A DNA stretch of 5,762 nt from Acidocella sp. (GTDB lineage: Bacteria; Pseudomonadota; Alphaproteobacteria; Acetobacterales; Acetobacteraceae), in NCBI GenBank assembly GCA_028687415.1, contig JAQUAC010000154.1:1-5762 (forward strand), written 5' to 3'. Under the pieces are notes generated by a model. That model saw only the letters and a program-made list of their open reading frames with translations. It was not told the origin of the DNA and did no database searches. Both the position numbers and the translations under genes were made by a program. Position 1 is the first letter of the stretch; each line of letters begins with the position of its first letter. Of this stretch, positions 1 to 5,762 are shown piece after piece.

Positions 1-375
1 GCCGCGCCCCTCGGCCTTGTTGGCCACCACCAGCACTTTTTTGCCGGTGCGGCGCAGCCAGGTGGCGAAGTGCCGGTCTTCCGGCAGCAGCCCGGCGCGG
101 GCATCGAACACGAAGAGCACGAGATCTGCATGATCCACGGCCAGTGAGGTGGAGGCGCGCATGCGTCCCGGCAGCGTATCCGGCGCTGCCTCCTCCAGCC
201 CCGCCGTGTCCACGAGCAGCACTTTCGTGCCGGCCAGCACGCATTCGGTCTCCTTGCGGTCGCGTGTTACGCCCGGCGTGTCGGCGACCAGCGCCAGACG
301 CGACCCGGCGAGCCGGTTGAAGAGCGTGGATTTGCCGACGTTCGGGCGTCCGGCAATGACAACATGAGGTATCAT
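1..375 (-). CDS. der: Ribosome-assembly GTPase Der (EngA), N-terminal part
   Basis: Der is an essential GTPase with two tandem G domains and a C-terminal KH-like domain, and it acts in maturation of the 50S ribosomal subunit. Only the first 125 residues are present; the left edge cuts the gene inside the first G domain. Seen directly: the P-loop GRPNVGKS at residues 9-16, the switch I region DTPGVTRDR at 32-40, the G3 motif DTAG at 56-59, and NKAE at 119-122 in place of the canonical NKxD. A Glu variant at this G4 position is, from memory, also found in the first G domain of other alphaproteobacterial Der proteins. The ATG at 373-375 lies 2 bases after the bamB-like stop codon, and there is no Shine-Dalgarno sequence before it, so translational coupling to the upstream gene or a leaderless transcript are both possible. 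Identification is secure because the GRPNVGKSTLFNRL and TPGVTRDR combination is a Der signature. Confidence 0.97.
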   Translation of the reverse strand, partial: MIPHVVIAGRPNVGKSTLFNRLAGSRLALVADTPGVTRDRKETECVLAGTKVLLVDTAGLEEAAPDTLPGRMRASTSLAVDHADLVLFVFDARAGLLPEDRHFATWLRRTGKKVLVVANKAEGRG

Positions 376-388
376 GATCAATTATACG
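376..388 (-). promoter_or_regulatory. TATAAT hexamer just before der (possible -10 box)
   Basis: On the minus strand the last two sense codons of the bamB-like gene read TAT AAT, followed by TGATC and then the der ATG. This is a perfect sigma70 -10 hexamer, and its normal initiation distance would fall on or next to the A of the start codon. No -35 hexamer is seen at 16-18 bases upstream, and there is no extended -10 TGn. It may be a chance result of a Tyr-Asn codon pair, so it is offered only as a candidate. Confidence 0.2.
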
Positions 389-1697
389 CCGTAAGTTTGG
401 CATCGCGGGTGAGCTGCAAGAGCACGCCTCCGGCGGCAATGGGCGGTATATCCGCTTGTGCCGCCAGCTTCACCTGAGCCTTCAGCCTTCCCGCCACCGG
501 GTCCACCAGCGCCGCCTGCTTGTGATCGCTCACCAGTACCAGCGTGCCGTTCACCAGCAGCGGGCCTACCCATTGAATCGGATCTTTCTTGGTTTTCGGC
601 TTGCCGAAAGCGGGGAGTTGCAGCGACCAGCAGACCAGCCCGTCATCGGCATGTACGGCGTAGACCGTCTGCGTCTGGTCCACCAGAAAGACGAAACCGC
701 CCGCAAGGCATGGCGTTTGCGTGCCGGCGGCGCTGTGCGTCCACACTTTTGCGCCGGAATGCAAATTCACGGCCATCATCGTGTCGCCCAGATTGATGGC
801 ATAGACAACGCCCCCGGCAATCACCGGAGAGGCGACGATGTCGGACATATCGACACCGCTGCCCTGGCCGAACGAGCCCGCCAGGCTCTGTTCCCAGAGC
901 GGCGTGCCGGAATTGGCGTCGATGGCGGCGAGCATGCCGGAGGAGAACCCGGCGACGATGATGCCATCCGCATAGGCCGGCGCGCCGGTAATGCCCACGG
1001 CGGTGATGGAGGGCGAGCCGACAGCGGCGGTGAAACGCCAGCCGGGCTGGCCGGAATTGGCGTCAAAGGTCAGCAGCAGGTCGTTCTGCACCACGACGGA
1101 GACCAGCCCGCCTGCCACCAGCGGTGCGGTGCGGGTAGGGAAGTCCAGCGCCTGACGCCAGAGGATCTTGCCGCTGGCGGCATCCAGGGCGAGAATTTCG
1201 CCATAGCCGGTGCTGGCGTAGACCTTACCGGAATCATAGGCGACGCCGCCGCCGATATTCGGCTCGGTGGAGTGCTTGGGCCGGGTGGGCCGGTGCCAGG
1301 CTATGGTGCCGTCAGTCAGCGAGACAGCGCGCACCACGGCGTTCGCATCCATGGTGAAGACCATTCCCCCGGCGATGATCGGGACAGCGCTGAGTGGCTG
1401 GCGGTAGCTGCCTTTGGTGCCGATATTGGTGTGCCAGAGCGGCTTGAAGCCCAGCGGCGCGCTGATATTGCCCGGCGCGTGCGTGGCATTGAACCAAGCC
1501 TGCGGCCAGTCCGCCAAAGCGGTGGCCTGCGGCAGGGTCACCGGCGGCGCGTCCACCGAGACATCCATGCCGCTGACGGTGGACATGACGGGGATCTGCA
1601 CGCCGGGGATCGGCGGCTTGGGCTTGGAGCAGGAGGCGAGCAGCCCCAGGAGCAGGCTGGTTGTGGCGGTACGGCGTCGCATCATGGTCTGGGTCAT
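378..1697 (-). CDS. bamB: BamB-like outer-membrane beta-propeller lipoprotein (PQQ-like repeats)
   Basis: BamB is a lipoprotein of the BAM complex that inserts beta-barrel proteins into the outer membrane, and it works on the periplasmic face. The 439-residue product starts with an Arg-rich n-region (RRR at 7-9), a Leu-rich core and a lipobox LASC, with Cys23 as the likely lipidated residue. A Pro-rich linker follows. The rest shows PQQ-like blade motifs ending in D/N-x-x-x-G-x-x-x-W near residues 124-134, 169-180, 209-220, 257-268, 308-319 and 346-357, with a degenerate one near 396-407; this suits a propeller of seven or eight blades. The 15-base stretch encoding DANSG is identical in two neighbouring blades (906-920 and 1050-1064), which reflects internal duplication. 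The start ATG overlaps the stop of the upstream gene as ATGA. A second ATG pair at 1680-1685 would give a more typical signal length of about 18-19 residues. Position between a TPR_21 protein and der strongly supports BamB over a PQQ dehydrogenase. Confidence 0.88.
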   Translation of the reverse strand: MTQTMMRRRTATTSLLLGLLASCSKPKPPIPGVQIPVMSTVSGMDVSVDAPPVTLPQATALADWPQAWFNATHAPGNISAPLGFKPLWHTNIGTKGSYRQPLSAVPIIAGGMVFTMDANAVVRAVSLTDGTIAWHRPTRPKHSTEPNIGGGVAYDSGKVYASTGYGEILALDAASGKILWRQALDFPTRTAPLVAGGLVSVVVQNDLLLTFDANSGQPGWRFTAAVGSPSITAVGITGAPAYADGIIVAGFSSGMLAAIDANSGTPLWEQSLAGSFGQGSGVDMSDIVASPVIAGGVVYAINLGDTMMAVNLHSGAKVWTHSAAGTQTPCLAGGFVFLVDQTQTVYAVHADDGLVCWSLQLPAFGKPKTKKDPIQWVGPLLVNGTLVLVSDHKQAALVDPVAGRLKAQVKLAAQADIPPIAAGGVLLQLTRDAKLTAYN

Positions 1698-2359
1698 CCG
1701 TTGATCTTGGCGAGCAGCCCGCCGGCGCGGTTGCGCACGCCGTCCGGGGCATTCGGGTCATTGGCAATTTGCGAGAAAAGGGCCTTCGCCATGCCAGTAT
1801 TGCCCTCGTGCAGGTATGTCAGGGCCTGGGTTTCCCGCGCCAGCGCGTGGTACGGGTTGGTGGATTGGGTGAGCGGCTGCAACTTGGCCAGCACATCGGC
1901 ATCCGGCGTTGTGCCCAGGGCATGCTGGGCCCAGAGCAGGGTGGCAAGGTCGCGCAACAGCTTGTCGGCGTGGTCGTCGGCGGTGATGCCGTTCCACAGC
2001 GCTGCCGCTTGGGCTGCTTGCCCGCCAGCGGCGTAGAGCCCGGCGGCGCGCAGGTTGGCGAGGGTCTTGTAACCTTCCGGCGCGGTGGCGGCGAAGCTGG
2101 TCAGCGCCTGCGCGGCCTGGGTGAGCTGGGCCGCAGCGGGCCGGGCACCCGGCGCATCCAGTGCGCCGGTGATGGCGAGGTACCGCGCCGCCGCCTTATC
2201 CGCCTGCTTGGCCTGATAGCTGGTGTAGTATTGCTGTGCGCCGATGCCAGCCAGAACCAGCAGCATGGCGATGAGCAGGAGCCCACCATAGCGCTTGGCC
2301 AGGGTCAGCGCCCGCTCATTGCGGAGATCCTCGGAAACTTCATCAAAAATATCGACCAC
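1694..2359 (-). CDS. YfgM-like TPR_21 inner-membrane protein
   Basis: The 221-residue product has a short cytoplasmic N-terminus (VDIFDEVSEDLRNER, starting at residue 2), one transmembrane segment at about residues 25-42, and an Ala-rich, helix-only remainder rich in A-x-x-A and Y-x-x-A patterns, as in the TPR_21 / YfgM family. In Escherichia coli YfgM is anchored in the inner membrane, binds the PpiD/SecYEG translocon and links it to periplasmic chaperones; that role here is inferred by homology and gene order. The start is GTG at 2357-2359. AGGGG lies about 9 bases upstream and supports it. The gene begins 28 bases after the gltX stop and overlaps the BamB-like gene by 4 bases (ATGA), so the two are probably translationally coupled. 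Residue-level assignment of individual TPR units is not reliable by eye. Confidence 0.85.
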   Translation of the reverse strand: MVDIFDEVSEDLRNERALTLAKRYGGLLLIAMLLVLAGIGAQQYYTSYQAKQADKAAARYLAITGALDAPGARPAAAQLTQAAQALTSFAATAPEGYKTLANLRAAGLYAAGGQAAQAAALWNGITADDHADKLLRDLATLLWAQHALGTTPDADVLAKLQPLTQSTNPYHALARETQALTYLHEGNTGMAKALFSQIANDPNAPDGVRNRAGGLLAKING

Positions 2360-2387
2360 GCGACCCTACCCCTTTGTCGGTATCGTC

Positions 2388-3740
2388 TTAGCCGGGCGTG
2401 CCGCGCGCGGCAACGCAGGCGGCCAAACGCTTCGCCGCCCGCTCCGGCCCGATGAGCGGCAGCAGCGGCGCCATTTCCGGCCCGTGCTCCTCGCCGGTCA
2501 GGGCCAGACGCAGCGGGTGAAACAAGGCGCGGCCCTTGGCCCCGGTGGCTTCGGCGATGGCGGCGGTCCATGCCTTCCATGTCTCCGTGCTCCAAGGCGT
2601 GGCGGGCAGCGTATCCAGCGCCGCGCGCAGCACGGCGGAATTGCCCGGCAGTTCGGGCGGGGAGAACTCGCCTTCCACCACCTCCCACCAGCGCCGCGCC
2701 TCGGTCAGCAGGTCCAAATTCCCCCGGATCGCTGCCCAGAATGCCGGCGTGGCGCCCTCGGGCAGGCGATCTTTCACCATCTCGAACTCCAGATGGTGCA
2801 GGAGTTTGCGGTTGAGGCCGAGCAACTGCTTGGCATCGAACCGTGGCGGGGAGCGCCCGAAATCCGCGAGGTTGAAGCTGGCGATCAGCTCTTCCATGCC
2901 CACCGGGGCGGGGTCCTTGTTGGTGCCGAGCCGGGCCAGATAGGCGGTGATGGCGGCGGGTTCGATCCCGTCCTTGCGTAGCGATTTCAGCGAGATGCTG
3001 CCAATGCGCTTGGAGAGTTTTTCGCCCTCGCCCCCGGAAATCAGCGGCAGATGCGCGAAGCGCGGCACGCAAGCCGCCCCGCCAATGGCGTTGAACAAAT
3101 CGATCTGCACGGCGGTGTTGGACACATGATCCTCACCCCGGATGATCTGGGTGATGCCGAAATCCACATCGTCCACCACCGAGGTGAAGGTGTAGAGCGG
3201 CGAGCCGTCGGCGCGGATGAGCACGGGGTCGGATACCGTGCCGAGCTTTATATTGCGGCTGCCGAGCACAAGATCGTGCCAGGAGGTCGCGCCATCGGAG
3301 AGCTTGAAACGCCAATAAGGGCGCTTGCCGTTGGCCTCGGCGGCGGCGCGCTGCTCAGCGGTCATGTTTAGCGCCGCGCGGTCATACACTGGCGGCAGCT
3401 TGCGCTTCACCAGGGCGGCGCGCTTGGAGGCCAGCTCGTCCTCATTCTCAAAGCACGGATACAGCCGCCCGGCGGCCTTCAGCTTTTCCGCCACCTCGGC
3501 ATAACGGGCGAAGCGGTCGGACTGCCGTGCCGTTTCGTCCCACGAGATGCCAAGCCAGCGCAGATCATCGTAAATGCCCTGCTCATACTCGGGCTTGCCG
3601 CGCTCGGTGTCGGTATCGTCCAATCGAAGGAGAAAAATACCGCCCTGAGCGCGGGCAAAGAGGAAATTCACCAGCGCCGCGCGGGCGTTGCCGACATGCA
3701 GATAGCCCGTGGGGCTGGGAGCGAAGCGAACTTTTATCAT
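2388..3740 (-). CDS. gltX: Glutamyl-tRNA synthetase (class I, GluRS)
   Basis: This cytoplasmic enzyme joins glutamate to tRNA(Glu) using ATP. In bacteria without GlnRS, some GluRS forms also charge tRNA(Gln) before GatCAB amidation. The 450 residues show RFAPSPTGYLHVGNAR at 5-20, containing the HIGH-type motif HVGN (15-18), the glutamate-binding LRLDDTDTER at 38-47, RGEDH at 201-205, and the KMSKS-type loop KLSKR at 241-245 followed by IGSISL. The C-terminal anticodon-binding region is complete but compact. The residues that bind zinc in E. coli GluRS are mostly absent: only Cys96 remains, with Phe and Glu after it, so a zinc site is unlikely. The length and the GSISL after the signature loop suggest the second GluRS paralogue that many alphaproteobacteria carry, but this cannot be settled here. 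The ATG at 3738-3740 fits the conserved N-terminus exactly. It has no separate Shine-Dalgarno site, because a GC-rich palindrome directly abuts the codon. Confidence 0.97.
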   Translation of the reverse strand: MIKVRFAPSPTGYLHVGNARAALVNFLFARAQGGIFLLRLDDTDTERGKPEYEQGIYDDLRWLGISWDETARQSDRFARYAEVAEKLKAAGRLYPCFENEDELASKRAALVKRKLPPVYDRAALNMTAEQRAAAEANGKRPYWRFKLSDGATSWHDLVLGSRNIKLGTVSDPVLIRADGSPLYTFTSVVDDVDFGITQIIRGEDHVSNTAVQIDLFNAIGGAACVPRFAHLPLISGGEGEKLSKRIGSISLKSLRKDGIEPAAITAYLARLGTNKDPAPVGMEELIASFNLADFGRSPPRFDAKQLLGLNRKLLHHLEFEMVKDRLPEGATPAFWAAIRGNLDLLTEARRWWEVVEGEFSPPELPGNSAVLRAALDTLPATPWSTETWKAWTAAIAEATGAKGRALFHPLRLALTGEEHGPEMAPLLPLIGPERAAKRLAACVAARGTPG

Positions 3741-3772
3741 CCCGCGCGGGTTAGACCATTCTGCCGCGCGGG
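3741..3772 (-). promoter_or_regulatory. Paired GC palindromes / perfect hairpin abutting gltX start
   Basis: CCCGCGCGG at 3741-3749 and CCGCGCGGG at 3764-3772 (plus-strand reading) form a perfect 9-bp inverted repeat around a 14-base loop. Each arm is itself palindromic, and the two palindrome centres lie 22 bp apart, about two turns of DNA. In the minus-strand transcript the stem ends exactly one base before the gltX ATG. No T-run follows, so it is not a standard intrinsic terminator. It could be an RNA hairpin that shields the gltX start, a tandem operator, or a termination-like structure for the oxidoreductase transcript. The structure is seen; the function is open. Confidence 0.55.
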
Positions 3773-3787
3773 GGAAGTTGCCGGAGC

Positions 3788-5059
3788 TTAGAGACCCAGC
3801 CGATCCTTCAGCCGGTAGTACCAGGACCCCGCCACAGTCAGCGGCACGCGGAAGGTCTTGCCGCCGGGGAAGGGGTAGTAGGGCAGCTTCGAGAACACGT
3901 CGAACCGCGAGCTGTCCCCGGCCACCGTTTCGGCCAGAATCCGGCCCAGTAGATGCGTGGTGGTAACGCCGTGGCCACTATCGCCGTGGCTGAAGAACAC
4001 TTTCGGCGCCAGTTTGCCCATTTGCGGGAAGCGCGTGAGCGTGAGGGCAAAATTGCCGCTCCAGGTGTAGTCGATGCGCACATCCCGCAGGCCGGGGAAG
4101 GTTTTCAGCATCAGCGGCAGGATCTTCGCCCGGATGCTGGCCGGGTCGGTCCCGCCATACACAATGCCACCGCCATACAGAATGCGGTTATCCGCCGTGC
4201 GGCGGAAGTAATCCAGCACGTAGTTGCAATCTTCCACGCAGACATTGGAGGGCAGCAGCTTAGCTGCCTTGTTGCCCAGAGGCTCGGTGGCCAGCACCTG
4301 GGTGGAGACGGGCATGATCCGCCCCTCAAGCTCCGGCAGCACGTTGCGCAGATACGCATTGCCGCAGACGAACACGTATTTTGCCCGGACCTCGCCCTGC
4401 GCGGTCTTCACTATGGCGTTGTCCATATCCACGGACACCACGGGGGAGTTCTCGAAAATTCGCCCGCCAAGGCTTTCGAACGCCGCCGCCTCGCCCTGCA
4501 CCAGGTTAAGCGGATGCAGATGCCCGCCCTTACGATCGATCAACCCGCCGACATAACGGTCCGTCACCACGTGCGGGGCCAGGGCGCTCTTGTCCAGCAG
4601 CTCGAACTGGTCGTAGCCGAAGCCGTTCCACACCTTCACATGGTGCTCCAGCTCGCGCATCTGCTTCGCTGAGAAGGCGGTGGTCAGCATGCCGGGCTGA
4701 ATGTCGCACTGGATGTTATACTTGGCCACGCGCTCGCGGATGATATTGCCGCCCTCGCAGGCCAGCGCGCCGATCACCCGCCCGGCATTCTCGCCGTAGC
4801 GGGCGGAGATCACGTCCAGATCGCGCGAATACCCGTTCACGATCTGCCCGCCATTGCGCCCCGAGGCGCCGAAGCCGACGCGCACGCCCTCCACCAGCGC
4901 CACGGAAAACCCGCGCTCGGCCAGTTCAAGCGCCGCCGCCGTGCCGGTGAACCCGGCGCCGATGACACATACATCCGCCGTAACCGTGCCCTGCAGGGGA
5001 GGGCGCGCATCCTGCTTGTTGGCCGTGGCGGCGTAGTAGGATTTTACATGTTCAGTCAT
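3788..5059 (-). CDS. puuB: FAD-dependent oxidoreductase, gamma-glutamylputrescine oxidase (PuuB/OrdL) type
   Basis: Members of this DAO-superfamily group oxidise amines using FAD and oxygen. PuuB converts gamma-glutamyl-putrescine to gamma-glutamyl-aminobutyraldehyde in putrescine breakdown. The 423 residues (E. coli PuuB is about the same length) start with a Rossmann FAD site, VCVIGAGFTG, with GxGxxG at 34-39 and the ribose-binding acidic residue Glu57 at the end of the second strand. GASGRNGGQ follows at 64-72, a family hallmark. GGHLHPLNLVQGEAAA lies at 178-193, DYFRRTADNRILYGGG at 283-298, and the C-terminal FAD contact HGDSGHGV at 358-365. The ATG at 5057-5059 overlaps the upstream stop as ATGA, with GGAG about 6 bases before it. 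No puuA, puuC or puuD is in the window, so the exact substrate is uncertain. Related members oxidise other N-modified amines or amino acids. The oxidoreductase class is secure; the PuuB name is probable. Confidence 0.85.
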   Translation of the reverse strand: MTEHVKSYYAATANKQDARPPLQGTVTADVCVIGAGFTGTAAALELAERGFSVALVEGVRVGFGASGRNGGQIVNGYSRDLDVISARYGENAGRVIGALACEGGNIIRERVAKYNIQCDIQPGMLTTAFSAKQMRELEHHVKVWNGFGYDQFELLDKSALAPHVVTDRYVGGLIDRKGGHLHPLNLVQGEAAAFESLGGRIFENSPVVSVDMDNAIVKTAQGEVRAKYVFVCGNAYLRNVLPELEGRIMPVSTQVLATEPLGNKAAKLLPSNVCVEDCNYVLDYFRRTADNRILYGGGIVYGGTDPASIRAKILPLMLKTFPGLRDVRIDYTWSGNFALTLTRFPQMGKLAPKVFFSHGDSGHGVTTTHLLGRILAETVAGDSSRFDVFSKLPYYPFPGGKTFRVPLTVAGSWYYRLKDRLGL

Positions 5060-5457
5060 TTTTGCTCCGGTCCCAGAAGTGCAACGCCAAAAGCCGCGCC
5101 AAGCACGGTCATGGTAATTATCATGAGCCTGATTTTATACGCTTCTGCTCGCGCTTCGGCCACCACCTCCACCCGCATATTCGCTTCCGCCGCCGCCACG
5201 CGCGCGGGCAGGGGGCCGGTGCCGCCGGTCACGATGGCGGCGGTATCCGGGTCCACCTTGTCCGCCAGGGCGGCAATGGCCGCTGCCTGCGCCTCTGGCG
5301 TCGGCGCCGTCAGCACGGCGTCCAGCGCCTGCTGCTGGTGCAGCTCGTCCACCACTGGGGCGGGGATGGAGAAGCTGGCGAAGGTGCCAATCAGGCCGGG
5401 GATAAGGAAGCAGGTGAGAAGAAAGCCGATCCGCGAGAGCGATATATTCTTGGCCAT
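5056..5457 (-). CDS. Uncharacterised two-helix membrane protein
   Basis: I do not recognise this 133-residue protein. It has a hydrophobic segment at about residues 9-28 (IGFLLTCFLIPGLIG), an Ala-rich soluble stretch of about 80 residues, including PTPEAQAAAIAALADKVDP, and a second hydrophobic segment at about 110-128 (LMIITMTVLGAAFGVALLG). The part just before the second segment (about 84-110) is a likely amphipathic helix with alternating Arg/Glu and Ala. Charges flanking the helices do not give a clear topology. I chose the ATG at 5455-5457; AGG lies 7 bases upstream. A TTG two codons earlier is in frame, but the same AGG would then be only 1 base away. Its stop overlaps the start of the oxidoreductase (ATGA), so the two are likely co-translated and the protein may be a membrane partner of that enzyme, although nothing in the sequence proves it. 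The distribution of A and G codon third positions looks like that of its neighbours, with no sign of recent transfer. Confidence 0.75.
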   Translation of the reverse strand: MAKNISLSRIGFLLTCFLIPGLIGTFASFSIPAPVVDELHQQQALDAVLTAPTPEAQAAAIAALADKVDPDTAAIVTGGTGPLPARVAAAEANMRVEVVAEARAEAYKIRLMIITMTVLGAAFGVALLGPEQK

Positions 5458-5519
5458 GCCCAAGCCTGGGGCGTGACCGGCAGCGCTGTCAAATCACCAA
5501 ATTGTTGCGCCGCCCCGGC
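5458..5519 (-). other. Gap between glnD and the small membrane gene: isolated TTGACA and weak stem
   Basis: This 62-base gap holds a TTGACA on the minus strand (5487-5492) that matches a sigma70 -35 box, but 17 bases downstream there is no -10-like hexamer, only GC-rich sequence. GGCGGCGC (5507-5514) can pair with GCGCTGCC (5479-5486) as an 8-bp stem with one G-U pair and a 20-base loop. No T-run follows. Neither a promoter nor a terminator can be claimed firmly. Confidence 0.3.
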
Positions 5520-5762
5520 TCATGCCGCCGTGGCGGTGCGCCTGTTGGGCTTGGCGGCGGCGGGTGGCGGGTCATCCAGCGCCGGGGTCAGGGCTTCCAG
5601 CAGCGCGCTGCGCAGCTGGTTCAGCTTGCGCTCATTCTCCACGTGCATGCCGAACACGTCCTTCACGTAGAACACGTCCACCGCGCGCACGCCGTAGGTA
5701 GTGACATGAGCGGAGGCGATTTGCAGCCCCTCGCTTGAGATCGCGGAAGTTACATCATGCAG
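5520..5762 (-). CDS. glnD: GlnD (PII uridylyltransferase/uridylyl-removing enzyme), C-terminal ACT domain
   Basis: Only the last 80 residues are present; the right edge cuts the gene, and the frame is open to that edge. GlnD senses glutamine and modifies the PII proteins (GlnB/GlnK) by adding or removing UMP, thereby setting nitrogen assimilation. The visible part is the second ACT domain: LHDVTSAISSEGLQIASAHV, then TTYGVRAVDVFYVKDVFG (residues 21-38 of the fragment), which is the strongly conserved GlnD end where glutamine is sensed. A helix (NERKLNQLRSALLEAL) and a 20-residue tail rich in Pro and Ala follow. The stop TGA is at 5520-5522. The nucleotidyltransferase and HD domains must lie outside the window. 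The match to the conserved VDVFYV block makes the identification strong despite the short length. Confidence 0.92.
   Translation of the reverse strand: MHDVTSAISSEGLQIASAHVTTYGVRAVDVFYVKDVFGMHVENERKLNQLRSALLEALTPALDDPPPAAAKPNRRTATAA

Noticed and set aside
149..367. A 72-codon plus-strand frame opposite der
   Set aside because: Its product is a low-complexity Ser/Ala/Pro/Arg string, and the opposite strand encodes clear Der G-domain motifs.
906..1064. 15-bp direct repeat (906-920 and 1050-1064) as a mobile or recombination element
   Set aside because: Both copies encode the DANSG blade motif in the same frame, 48 codons apart; this is internal propeller repetition, not a separate element.
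456..2036. A 526-codon open frame on the plus strand opposite the bamB-like and yfgM-like genes
   Set aside because: It lies antisense to two well-supported genes, its translation is rich in Arg, Gly, His and Gln with no recognisable domain, and such long antisense frames are common in GC-rich coding DNA.
1661..2981. Plus-strand frames opposite the yfgM-like gene and gltX (264 and 228 codons)
   Set aside because: Both show composition-driven Arg/Gly/Gln-rich translations and lie over confidently identified minus-strand genes.
2305..3072. A 255-codon minus-strand frame inside gltX
   Set aside because: It is an alternate reading frame of gltX; the gltX frame carries the catalytic motifs and full family length.
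3741..3772. Intrinsic terminator for the oxidoreductase gene
   Set aside because: The stem is strong, but the bases after it on the transcribed strand are ATGATAAAAG, the gltX start, with no T-run. It is kept only as a regulatory candidate.
5056..5463. TTG start two codons upstream of the chosen ATG for the small membrane protein
   Set aside because: The only purine-rich element (AGG) would lie 1 base from the TTG but 7 bases from the ATG, so the ATG is preferred.

Overview
This window reads as an ordinary chromosomal housekeeping region of a GC-rich alphaproteobacterium. A member of the Rhodospirillales/Acetobacteraceae is plausible. The basis is the high GC content, a GlnD uridylyltransferase, a compact 450-residue glutamyl-tRNA synthetase of the kind alphaproteobacteria often carry, and the order TPR_21 protein - BamB-like lipoprotein - Der. 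The family-level placement is inference. I see no mobile element, CRISPR array, RNA gene, phage gene or defence system.

All genes lie on the minus strand, so transcription runs from the right end of the window to the left. In that order they are: the C-terminal ACT domain of glnD (cut by the right edge, ends at 5520); a 62-base gap; a 133-residue two-helix membrane protein of unknown function (5056-5457); an FAD-dependent oxidoreductase of the gamma-glutamylputrescine oxidase (PuuB/OrdL) type (3788-5059), which overlaps the previous gene by 4 bases; a 47-base gap that contains two GC-only palindromes; gltX (2388-3740); a YfgM/TPR_21-type inner-membrane protein with a GTG start (1694-2359); a BamB-like beta-propeller lipoprotein (378-1697), again with a 4-base overlap; and the N-terminal part of the ribosome-assembly GTPase Der (1-375, cut by the left edge).

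There are two functional blocks. The left block (gltX, yfgM-like, bamB-like, der) resembles the hisS-yfgM-bamB-der neighbourhood of gammaproteobacteria, but a different aminoacyl-tRNA synthetase sits in front. It combines translation and ribosome assembly with envelope biogenesis. The right block (glnD end, small membrane protein, oxidoreductase) touches nitrogen metabolism: GlnD senses glutamine, and the oxidase family breaks down polyamine-derived amines. The small membrane protein is the only gene here without a recognised family.

The points most worth a second look are the paired palindromes directly against the gltX start codon, the absence of a usable Shine-Dalgarno sequence at both gltX and der, a perfect TATAAT ending five bases before the der start, and the uncharacterised membrane protein coupled to the oxidoreductase. 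No non-coding stretch reaches 300 bases. The longest gap is 62 bases.
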